This document shows, piece after piece, positions 52,730-60,374 of a stretch of 64,000 nt of DNA (its first letter is position 1; every line of letters starts with the position of its first letter). The DNA is from DASQZK01 sp963771005 (GTDB lineage: Bacteria > Bacteroidota > Bacteroidia > Bacteroidales > GCA-2748055). The notes under the pieces were generated by a model. That model was not told the origin of the DNA. It saw only the letters and a list, made by a program, of their open reading frames with translations, and did not search any database. Position numbers and translations under genes: made by a program. The DNA is taken from NCBI GenBank assembly GCA_963771005.1, contig CAVYRO010000008.1:868001-932000 (forward strand). The letters run 5' to 3'.

Positions 52730-53412
52730 ATCCCTCACTGAAAAATATCAGCAAGAAATTCGGGACACTGGAAATATTCCGTGACCTTTCGGTGAGTTTT
52801 CTATCCGGACGCATAAACTGCATACTTGGACCTTCCGGTTGCGGTAAAACTACCCTGTTGAATATCATCAACGGATCGGTGCGTGCGGAGAAGGGTGACT
52901 GGTCCGACTTCCAGGGTCTGAAGATTTCCTATGTATTCCAGGATCCCAGACTCCTTCCCTGGAAAACAGTGAAGGAAAACATTGCTTTCGTGCTTAAAGA
53001 CAGGCTGAAAGGGGAGGAACTGGAGAACAGGCTGAACAGGCATATTCAAAGGGTCGAGCTGGAGAACTTCTCCCATTATTACCCGTCACGTCTCAGCGGG
53101 GGGATGAAACAGAGAGTGTCGCTAGCCAGGGCTTTTTCCTGCGATCCTGAACTGATCCTGATGGATGAACCCTTCAAAGGACTCGATGTCAAACTGAAAA
53201 GCAACCTCACCCGCTATTTCCTGGATCTCTGGAAGAGCGACAGGCAAACGGTTATCTTTGTGACCCACGATGTAGAAGAGGCAGTAAGCCTGGGCGACCG
53301 GATAATAATCCTCGGACAGCCGCCGTCGGGCCTGCTGAGAATTTATGAGAAAGAGCAGGACCGTAATGCGGGCGGATTGATAAGAGAGATCACCGCTCTT
53401 ATGGGGCAATGA
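52726..53412 (+). CDS. ABC transporter ATP-binding protein (NitT/TauT family)
   Basis: This protein of about 228 aa is the ATPase of the importer. Motifs are Walker A LGPSGCGKTTLLN, Q-loop VFQDPRLLPW, signature RLSGGMKQRVSLARAF, Walker B LILMDEPFKGLD and the switch His in FVTHDVEEAVSLGD. The frame is open upstream within the permease gene, but the ATG at 52726 forms the classical ATGA overlap with the permease stop and is chosen (an ATG at 52720 is possible). Confidence 0.92.
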   Translation: MNPSLKNISKKFGTLEIFRDLSVSFLSGRINCILGPSGCGKTTLLNIINGSVRAEKGDWSDFQGLKISYVFQDPRLLPWKTVKENIAFVLKDRLKGEELENRLNRHIQRVELENFSHYYPSRLSGGMKQRVSLARAFSCDPELILMDEPFKGLDVKLKSNLTRYFLDLWKSDRQTVIFVTHDVEEAVSLGDRIIILGQPPSGLLRIYEKEQDRNAGGLIREITALMGQ

Positions 53413-53426
53413 AAAGGATATGATAC

Positions 53427-54368
53427 CTAGAAAATCAAATCTTCAACAACACGGATATCTTTTTTCAGTTGTCTGCTGACCTCTTCGGCATTCCCGTCTA
53501 CCAGACCTTCCCTTATCTTCTTATGAAAACTGATTACCACCTCCCCGCCCTGCAGGACTTCATCTTTACCGAAAGGAATAAATTCAAGCTCTGTGCGGTC
53601 ACTTATAACATTGTTTTCTATTGCATTGTAAGTTATGCTGAACATTCCCCTGGTCTGCCGGAAGCCGCAATGAATATTTACCGCATAAATACCATCGGGC
53701 GGGATGAGTTTGGTTTTATCGTCAATATCCAGGTCGAAAACGGGATGTCCATAACTGACAGTATGCACTTCATTGATAAATGCCTTTCCGGATATGGTGT
53801 AAAAGTGATCGAGATAAGCATTCGCCCTCTGGATATTTCCACCGGCAATGGCCTTTCGGATGCGTGTGGAACTCACACTCTCATTTTGTATGTCCTGTTC
53901 GGGGATCTCCTCGACCGTGAAATTATGTTTACCCGCGAGACTGTAAAGGTATTCGAAATTGCCCTTGCGATGGCGCCCGAAGTGATGGTTAAATCCCACA
54001 ATGATGATCCTTGCACCGAGGCTGCCTGCCAGGATATTCTCAACGAAATCATGAGAACTCAATTCTGAAAATTCAGGAGTGAATTCAAGAATGACAAGAT
54101 GGTCAAGCCCGGTATTTTCGAGAAGTTTAATTTTCTCCTGCAAGGAACAGATCATCATAAGATCCCTGCCTTTGGTATCGGGATAAAGCACTCTGCGGGG
54201 ATGGGGATGAAAAGTAATGAGCACCGATTCGCCCCCGGTATCGCAGGCCAGTTTGCAGAGTCTCCTGATAATAGCCTGGTGGCCCAGGTGAATACCGTCG
54301 AAGGTTCCGGTGGTTACCACGGGATCCTTCACCAATCCGATATCATCAATACCGTGGTGGACTTTCAT
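53427..54368 (-). CDS. ribF: RibF-type FAD synthetase with divergent riboflavin-kinase domain
   Basis: This 313-aa protein has a clear N-terminal FMN adenylyltransferase domain (about 1-185): VTTGTFDGIHLGHQAIIRR, FHPHPRRVL, VGFNHHFGRHRKG and SSTRIRKAIAGGNI. The C-terminal domain (about 186-313) keeps the ISGKAFI and GIYAVNIHCG pattern but lacks the usual G-x-GRG-x-x-GFPTAN signature and the N-x-G-x-x-PT strand, so riboflavin kinase activity is doubtful. It is the last gene of the hydrogenase operon, 26 bp after rex, and could supply flavin for HydB. It converges with the ABC transporter. Confidence 0.85.
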   Translation of the reverse strand: MKVHHGIDDIGLVKDPVVTTGTFDGIHLGHQAIIRRLCKLACDTGGESVLITFHPHPRRVLYPDTKGRDLMMICSLQEKIKLLENTGLDHLVILEFTPEFSELSSHDFVENILAGSLGARIIIVGFNHHFGRHRKGNFEYLYSLAGKHNFTVEEIPEQDIQNESVSSTRIRKAIAGGNIQRANAYLDHFYTISGKAFINEVHTVSYGHPVFDLDIDDKTKLIPPDGIYAVNIHCGFRQTRGMFSITYNAIENNVISDRTELEFIPFGKDEVLQGGEVVISFHKKIREGLVDGNAEEVSRQLKKDIRVVEDLIF

Positions 54369-54394
54369 AATTCCGGCGAATTTAGAGGCCGAAA

Positions 54395-55045
54395 TTAATT
54401 AATTTCCTGTGAACTGTTGTTGTGAATTTTTACAAAATAGGCAACTTTCTCAAGCGAGGTGATCATGTCATATTCCTCGAGATACACATTTGAGGGCACG
54501 TTCAGCGGCATCGTGGTAAAATTGAGGATCCCCTTGATCCCGCCGTGGACGATCTTTTCGGTGGTCTCTCCCGCTGCATCGGCAGGAACAGTGAGGAGAG
54601 CGATAGAAATATCAAGTTCATTGACAATCTCCGGCAGTCGTTGCATGGCATAACATTTCACCCCGGAAATGACCCTGTCAATCTTGGAGGGGTCAACATC
54701 AAAAGCCGCCACTATATTAAGCTTTGACCTCTTCCCTATAAAATAATGCGTAATAGCTCTTCCCAGGTTACCCATACCGACAACTACCACATTGAGCCCC
54801 TCCTCCGAATCAATGATCCTGCCAATCACATCGATCAGTTCCCGCACATCATAACCCTTACGCTGCATACTGCTGTACCCGATGAACATTATGTCGCGGC
54901 GAACCTGAACGGCCGTGATATTGTGCAAACCTGCTAGCTCATGGGAATAAATATGCGTCTTACCCTGGGCAAGACAGTTGAAAAGAGTCCGCCTGTACTC
55001 GCTGAGACGCTCGACGGTTTTTTCAGGTAATCTGGTTGTTTTCAT
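54395..55045 (-). CDS. rex: Redox-sensing transcriptional repressor Rex
   Basis: This protein of about 216 aa has an N-terminal winged helix (RLPEKTVERLSEYRRTLFNC, then ITAVQVRRDIMFIGY), a Rossmann domain with the NAD(H) loop VVVGMGNLGRAITHY, DVDPSKIDRVISGV, and a C-terminal swapped helix. Rex binds DNA at low NADH and lets go when NADH is high. It is encoded in the hydrogenase operon, 36 bp after the response-regulator kinase, and candidate Rex sites lie at that operon's promoter. The start is the ATG at 55045; another in-frame ATG is at 55066. Confidence 0.93.
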   Translation of the reverse strand: MKTTRLPEKTVERLSEYRRTLFNCLAQGKTHIYSHELAGLHNITAVQVRRDIMFIGYSSMQRKGYDVRELIDVIGRIIDSEEGLNVVVVGMGNLGRAITHYFIGKRSKLNIVAAFDVDPSKIDRVISGVKCYAMQRLPEIVNELDISIALLTVPADAAGETTEKIVHGGIKGILNFTTMPLNVPSNVYLEEYDMITSLEKVAYFVKIHNNSSQEIN

Positions 55046-55081
55046 CAAGGCTTTGTTTATTTGCAAAGTCCGGAGCTAAGA

Positions 55082-56200
55082 TCAGGCCGGTAATTGAACC
55101 GTGAATGTGCTTCCCACGTCAGGTATGCTTTCCACACTGATATTCCCGTGATATAGTTCCGTAATCTTCCTGACGATAGACAGTCCAAGTCCGCTGCCTG
55201 AAATATTTTTAGTTTTTTCGTTTTTAATTCTCACGAATTCCTTAAACAATGATGCGACATCTTCCTTATCCATCCCGATGCCGGTATCCCTCACCCTGAT
55301 GATATAATTTCCTGCTTCCTTTCCTAAAATCACTTCGGCTTTGCCGTCATCCCTGTTGTATTTAACAGCATTGGACAATAAATTGTTAAAAATTATTTCC
55401 ATGTCGTTCGGATCGGCTTCGATGAAGATATCTTCGGGTGCATCAAGGGTAAAAATAACATTTTTTTGAATAGCATAGGGTTTTATGGCACTAATTGCAT
55501 CTTTTGCTATCTTTTTAAGATTGAGCCGGGTGATTTTTTCGGCTTTTCTCTCAAGACGAATTTTCGTGAAATCGAGCAGGTCCATGATCAGGTTTCGCAT
55601 TCCCTGTACGCGGTCAAGCGATCTTTCGATCATCTGGTCATACGCTCCAATATTTTCTCCGGCCTGCCTGTCCTTCATAATGTTGAGATAGCCTTCAATG
55701 GCATTCAATGGACTTTTCAACTCATGGGAGAGGATGGAAACAAACTGGTACCTGATCTTTTTACCTTCGTTCTTCATCTTCCTCGTGATACGTTTCAGGA
55801 AAAGCTGCTTGGTCAGGTTATCGACCGACGATTTTAATTCCTGGGGTGTGAACGGTTTCGGGATAAAATCAAATGCACCGTCATCTGTGGCCTTCACAGC
55901 AATCTCCAGTGAAGCGTATGAGGTGATCATGGCAACCATGATATCATAGTTTTTCTGACGGATATAGCCAAGGACCTGAATCCCGGACATACCGGGAAGC
56001 TTATTGTCCAGCAGAACAATATCCGGGTTCTCCCGGTCGAGGATCTCTATCCCCTCCTCACCCGTAGCGGCTTCAAGGCATTCAAAATTATATGCCTCAT
56101 CCATGAAGGGGTAGATGACGCTATGCTTTGAAAGTATCCTCGATACTCCCGACCGGATACCCGGTTCATCATCAATGACGAGAATTTTAAGTGTCTCCAT
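55082..56200 (-). CDS. Response regulator-histidine kinase hybrid (REC-HisKA-HATPase)
   Basis: This protein of about 372 aa begins METLKILVIDDEPGIRSG, an N-terminal receiver with the phospho-acceptor Asp in IVLLDNKLPGMSG and the Lys in FIPKPFTPQEL. It continues with a HisKA domain (SHELKSPLNAIEGYL, the phospho-His) and a HATPase domain (NNLLSNAVKYN, RVRDTGIGMDKEDV, GSGLGLSIV). No sensor or membrane segment is present, so it is a cytoplasmic relay. The start at 56200 overlaps the preceding response regulator by 14 bp. Confidence 0.9.
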   Translation of the reverse strand: METLKILVIDDEPGIRSGVSRILSKHSVIYPFMDEAYNFECLEAATGEEGIEILDRENPDIVLLDNKLPGMSGIQVLGYIRQKNYDIMVAMITSYASLEIAVKATDDGAFDFIPKPFTPQELKSSVDNLTKQLFLKRITRKMKNEGKKIRYQFVSILSHELKSPLNAIEGYLNIMKDRQAGENIGAYDQMIERSLDRVQGMRNLIMDLLDFTKIRLERKAEKITRLNLKKIAKDAISAIKPYAIQKNVIFTLDAPEDIFIEADPNDMEIIFNNLLSNAVKYNRDDGKAEVILGKEAGNYIIRVRDTGIGMDKEDVASLFKEFVRIKNEKTKNISGSGLGLSIVRKITELYHGNISVESIPDVGSTFTVQLPA

Positions 56201-56588
56201 TATGATCAAGCAGTTTTTCGATTCCATTTTTCAGCCGTTCATGACTTATCCCTTTTTCGAGGTAAAGATCCGCCCTTATCCATTTTTTCTCAACGGCCGA
56301 ATTCAGCCCGAATATCATCCCTGTCTCTGCCGACACGGCCGTGACAATGATCACCGGCACATCCGGATACCTGGATTTCAGCCTGTAGCTCAGAACGAAG
56401 CCGCTGTCGTCATTTTCCATCATCAAATCGAGGATAGCCAGGTCAGGTTTTATGCTCCCTATCACCGATTCTGCTTCTTTCTGGCTTTCAGCTGTGATTA
56501 CCTGATATCCCCATTTTTCCAGCAGAAATTTCTGCTGAAAAAGGTAATCGCTGTCATCATCAGCGATAAGTATGATTTTCGCTTTCAT
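56187..56588 (-). CDS. Single-domain response regulator
   Basis: This 133-aa protein is a stand-alone receiver domain: acidic pair in ILIADDDSDYLF, phospho-acceptor Asp in LAILDLMMENDDSG, the Thr in VIIVTAVSAETG and the Lys in LYLEKGISHERL. It has no output domain, so it should pass phosphate on or act by protein contact. It lies 10 bp after the H-cluster sensor kinase and overlaps the hybrid kinase, which suggests a phosphorelay among the three. Confidence 0.9.
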   Translation of the reverse strand: MKAKIILIADDDSDYLFQQKFLLEKWGYQVITAESQKEAESVIGSIKPDLAILDLMMENDDSGFVLSYRLKSRYPDVPVIIVTAVSAETGMIFGLNSAVEKKWIRADLYLEKGISHERLKNGIEKLLDHNGDT

Positions 56589-56598
56589 CTTAAATGGT

Positions 56599-58593
56599 TT
56601 ATATTACTATGGGCCGGTGCCTGGGAAGACGTATAAAAAATTGGGTGAAGGTGGGTCCCGAGGCAGGATCTGCATTCGAAGTGACGCTGATCTTTCCCCT
56701 ATGCATTTTAACAACTCCGTATGCCGTGGCCAATCCCAGCCCGGTGCCTTTGCCGATTCCTTTCGTGGTAAAGAAGGGTTCAAAAACTTTCTGAAGATCA
56801 TTCTCACTGATGCCGGTGCCCGTATCCCGGATTGAAATTGAGACATCTTTTCCGGATTCCCCGAGTGTGATATGTATCTCACCCTTCCCCGGCATTGCCT
56901 CAACGGCATTCTTTATAAGGTTGGAAATGACCTGGACCATCTGTTCCCGGTCAGTCTCGGCCACCGGATTTTTCAACCTGTTGATCACATAGACATTTAT
57001 CCCCGGAGGTATAATGACCGAGGAAACCGAGAGGCGCACCAGGTCGGAGAGATCATTTTCACTGTAATTCACCTGGTTTTTACGGGCGAAGTTTAGCAAC
57101 CCGCCGACAATGACCTTGCAACGTTCCGCCTGTTCCACAATAAGTTTCAGATCCTCATACAATGGAGCATTTTCATCATACTCCTCGAGAAGAATATTTG
57201 AATACATGATGACCACCCCGAGCGGATTATTCAACTCATGGGCTATGCCTGCCGAAAGCTGTCCCATATGTGCAAGCTTCTCGGTTTGCTTCAATACCTG
57301 TTGCACCGACATGAGCTTTTCGTTCGAGATCCCTAGTTCTTCGATGGAATGATGAAGCTTATCGATTGTATAAGGAAGGCACATTTCAGTCTCAGCAAGC
57401 CCCTTCTTGATTGCAATGGCATGGTTCCGGCACGTATCGTAACCGCACGCTCCGCAGTTCAGGTGATCATCGGGGGTGAATTTATTCATGGAATGGAGCA
57501 CTTCCCGGATATCTGCCTCTGAGGGATCCGCAATCCGCTGGTCTTCGGAATGGAATTTACGGCCCAGGTTGACCTGCCGCCCGGTTTCCATTGCCTTCTC
57601 CCAGGCAGCCTGATCGAAATTCTTTAACTTATCCCTCACATATCCGGTAACTTTTGCCCTGCGACCGTGTTTTTTCCCGTTTCTGGAAGTTCCCGGCCCC
57701 ATGATACATCCTTCGCAGCAAAGGAGTTCCAGGTGCTCCGATTCGATCGATCCCGATTCGTACTCTCTGATCGCTTCCTGGAAATCTACCCTGCCCCCGG
57801 CCACAATCACATTATACTTAAGATCCCCTTCCCGGATATTGACAGTTTCGAGAAGACCACGGCTCACCGGGAACAATGCACCGCGTGCCCCCACGGGTGG
57901 ATCGAAATCCGATGCGATTTCCGGTGAGGGGCAGATACCGTGCTTGTCGAACATTTCCCTCAACTCCACGAAAGTGATCTTGGCGTCCACTTCAGCAGAT
58001 TCATTTTTTTTGGCGATGCAGGGACCGATAAATACCATGCTGAACCTGCTGCCGTTAACCTTTCGAAGGTATCTCGCCATGGCTACCATGGGAGAGACAA
58101 TGGGTGCCAGGTTTTCTATGATCCCGGGATGGTATTTTTCAATGAAAGCCACGATAGCAGGACAATCGGAAGATATATATCCCCGTTTATCCTCTTTTTG
58201 CAGAAGTTTCCTGTATTCTTCCGCCACCAGGTCGGCTCCGAAAGAAACCTCGAATACCTTGTTGAATCCCAGTTCACGGATCATCCCGATCAGGCTTTCC
58301 CAGTTCTCCATACCTGAAAATTCAGCCACGAAACTAGGAGCGATCAGTGCATAAACCGGTAACTCCGAGGTAAGGAGATCCTCAACTTCCGAAATGGTGC
58401 TTTTAAAGATCTTGGCTCCCTGACTGCAGACCTTGGTGCAGTTTCCGCAGGCAATGCAGCGGTCACCTATCACTTCAGCCTGCCCGTTGATGATCTTTAT
58501 GGCTTTCACAGGGCATTCCCTTACGCAGGTATAGCATACCCTGCATTTGTCTTTAATGGTATAGACGAGATTTTCCCGGGCATTCATATTCAT
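56599..58593 (-). CDS. H-cluster-domain sensor histidine kinase (sensory [FeFe]-hydrogenase)
   Basis: This protein of about 664 aa fuses a sensory hydrogenase to a kinase. From the N-terminus: two [4Fe-4S] motifs (CRVCYTCVRECP and CIACGNCTKVC), a hydrogenase large-subunit-like domain with altered H-cluster loops (SSDCPAIVAF instead of TSCCPxW; IGPCIAKKNES; LLCCEGCIMGPG), a four-Cys Fe-S domain (LNCGACGYDTC), then HisKA (LSAGIAHELNNPLGVVIMYS) and HATPase (NLIKNAVEAM, GKGTGLGLATA). It should sense H2 or redox state rather than turn over H2 quickly. The start at 58593 (MNMNARENL) follows AAAGGAAAT and lies 26 bp after hydA. Confidence 0.9.
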   Translation of the reverse strand: MNMNARENLVYTIKDKCRVCYTCVRECPVKAIKIINGQAEVIGDRCIACGNCTKVCSQGAKIFKSTISEVEDLLTSELPVYALIAPSFVAEFSGMENWESLIGMIRELGFNKVFEVSFGADLVAEEYRKLLQKEDKRGYISSDCPAIVAFIEKYHPGIIENLAPIVSPMVAMARYLRKVNGSRFSMVFIGPCIAKKNESAEVDAKITFVELREMFDKHGICPSPEIASDFDPPVGARGALFPVSRGLLETVNIREGDLKYNVIVAGGRVDFQEAIREYESGSIESEHLELLCCEGCIMGPGTSRNGKKHGRRAKVTGYVRDKLKNFDQAAWEKAMETGRQVNLGRKFHSEDQRIADPSEADIREVLHSMNKFTPDDHLNCGACGYDTCRNHAIAIKKGLAETEMCLPYTIDKLHHSIEELGISNEKLMSVQQVLKQTEKLAHMGQLSAGIAHELNNPLGVVIMYSNILLEEYDENAPLYEDLKLIVEQAERCKVIVGGLLNFARKNQVNYSENDLSDLVRLSVSSVIIPPGINVYVINRLKNPVAETDREQMVQVISNLIKNAVEAMPGKGEIHITLGESGKDVSISIRDTGTGISENDLQKVFEPFFTTKGIGKGTGLGLATAYGVVKMHRGKISVTSNADPASGPTFTQFFIRLPRHRPIVI

Positions 58594-58619
58594 ATTTCCT
58601 TTCTCATTTGAGACTTTCC

Positions 58620-60329
58620 CTATCGCCGTATCCGGTATAAAGAAACGAGGAGGAAGATCGCGCTGCCCGGACCTTCGAGCCATTCATTGTACATTTTCAG
58701 TACCTGTGGATTTCTGTGCGCCACCCGGATCATCTCCTTTCTGTCAGCCTCGTAGATCGCTTTTATGCGGTTTCTGATAACGGCACTGTCTTTTCTGACC
58801 GGCTGTCCCCCTCCGTTGACACATCCGAGCGGACAAGCCATGATCTCTATGATATCGGCCTTTTTCTTTCCGTCACTCACTTCACCAAGGATCCTGGCGG
58901 CTTCCGCCATTCCGCTTACAGCAATAACATGCAATTCATGCTTTCCCGCTTTCACCGTGGCTTCCCTGATATTGCGCAGCGTCCTTAGTTTCTGCATTTT
59001 GAAAGAGGTCATTTCCTTACCTCCGAGTTTATAGACAATAGTCCTCATTAGCGCTTCCAGCGGTCCACCGGAAGTACCGAAGAGTTTGCCGGCCGACGAC
59101 ATAGCGCCCATGGGTTCATCGGCATGTTCGGGATCGAGTTGATTCATATCGATACCATTGAGCCGGATCAACCGGATCAGTTCACGCGTGGTGATCACGG
59201 TATCGATATCGGGTATTCCCTTCCGGGTCATTTCCGGCCTTTGGGCTTCGTATTTTTTGGCGGTACAAGGCATAACAGATACGGAGTAGATTGAAGCCGG
59301 ATCGTAACCCGCTTGCCCCGCGACCCGGTTCCGGATAATAGCTCCCATAATCTGCTGCGGAGACCTTACCCTGCTAACATTCCCAAGCATACCCGGAAGA
59401 TTCAGTTCGGCATACCTTATCCATGCGGGACAGCAACCCGTGATCAACGGCAGATTCTCTCCGGATTCGTACCTCCGGATGAATTCCGACGCCTGTTCAA
59501 CGATCATGAGATCGGCCCCGAATGAAGTCTCGAATACCTTGTCAAATCCGATCTTCCTCAATGCAGCATTGATCCTTCCGCCTATATCCCTGCCCGCCTT
59601 CATTCCGAATTCTTCAGCGATCGAAACTGCCACGGTTGGTGAATACTGAACAACCGTCTTTTTTGTCCTGTCGTAGAGTACCTGGTCAAGTTCGGCATAT
59701 TGCAGTTTTTCCGTAAGCGCTCCTGTGGGGCAAACGGTGATGCATTGACCGCAATTTATACAGTTTGAAAAATTGAGCGGCTTATGAAATGTGGCAGAAA
59801 TAACAAGCTCGCTGCCGCGTTTAGTAAAACCAAGTGTGGACACCCCCTGCTGCTCACCGCAGATCCTCACGCAACGTCCGCAGAGAATGCATTTGGAGGG
59901 GTCATGAACAATGGCAAGGCTTGATTTATCCGTCTTGAATTTGCTTTTTCGTCCCGGTATCCTGCGCTCCCGGATATTGAGATCTTCCGCCAGAACCTGA
60001 AGTTCACAGGAACCATTGCGTTCACAGTACAGGCAGTCGTCCGGATGGTTCGACAAGAGTAATTCAACAATCGTTTTACGCGCCCTGAGTACCCTGGGGG
60101 TATGGGTTGATATCTTCATCCACTCTTCCACGGGATACGAACATGAGGGGATAAGGGAAGGCTTACCTTCCACTTCGACGACGCACATCCTGCAGGCTCC
60201 GGTGGGTGAGAAGTCCTTCATATTGCAAAGCGTAGGAACATGGATGCCGTTCCTCCGTAAGGCAGTAAGGATCATTTCCCCCTTGCGGGCCTCGATCACC
60301 CTTTTATTGACCTCGATGTTGAATATCAT
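58620..60329 (-). CDS. hydA: [FeFe]-hydrogenase catalytic subunit HydA (group A)
   Basis: This 569-aa protein is the catalytic subunit. Cofactor sites in order are an N-terminal [2Fe-2S] site (CNMKDFSPTGACRMC, then Cys in IPSC), the His-Cys [4Fe-4S] site (HPDDCLYCERNGSC), two [4Fe-4S] motifs (CILCGRCVRIC and CINCGQCITVCP), and the H-cluster loops: TGCCPAWIRY (L1; Ser of TSCCP is Gly), VMPCTAKKYEA (L2) and EIMACPLGCVNGGGQ (L3). All H-cluster cysteines are kept. With HydB and HydC it makes the trimeric NADH/ferredoxin-dependent type. It lacks the extra C-terminal [2Fe-2S] domain of the Thermotoga protein. Confidence 0.95.
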   Translation of the reverse strand: MIFNIEVNKRVIEARKGEMILTALRRNGIHVPTLCNMKDFSPTGACRMCVVEVEGKPSLIPSCSYPVEEWMKISTHTPRVLRARKTIVELLLSNHPDDCLYCERNGSCELQVLAEDLNIRERRIPGRKSKFKTDKSSLAIVHDPSKCILCGRCVRICGEQQGVSTLGFTKRGSELVISATFHKPLNFSNCINCGQCITVCPTGALTEKLQYAELDQVLYDRTKKTVVQYSPTVAVSIAEEFGMKAGRDIGGRINAALRKIGFDKVFETSFGADLMIVEQASEFIRRYESGENLPLITGCCPAWIRYAELNLPGMLGNVSRVRSPQQIMGAIIRNRVAGQAGYDPASIYSVSVMPCTAKKYEAQRPEMTRKGIPDIDTVITTRELIRLIRLNGIDMNQLDPEHADEPMGAMSSAGKLFGTSGGPLEALMRTIVYKLGGKEMTSFKMQKLRTLRNIREATVKAGKHELHVIAVSGMAEAARILGEVSDGKKKADIIEIMACPLGCVNGGGQPVRKDSAVIRNRIKAIYEADRKEMIRVAHRNPQVLKMYNEWLEGPGSAIFLLVSLYRIRR

Positions 60330-60374
60330 CTTTTCGCTTTTATGTCTTATAATTCCCCCAACCTGTGTCCTTTC

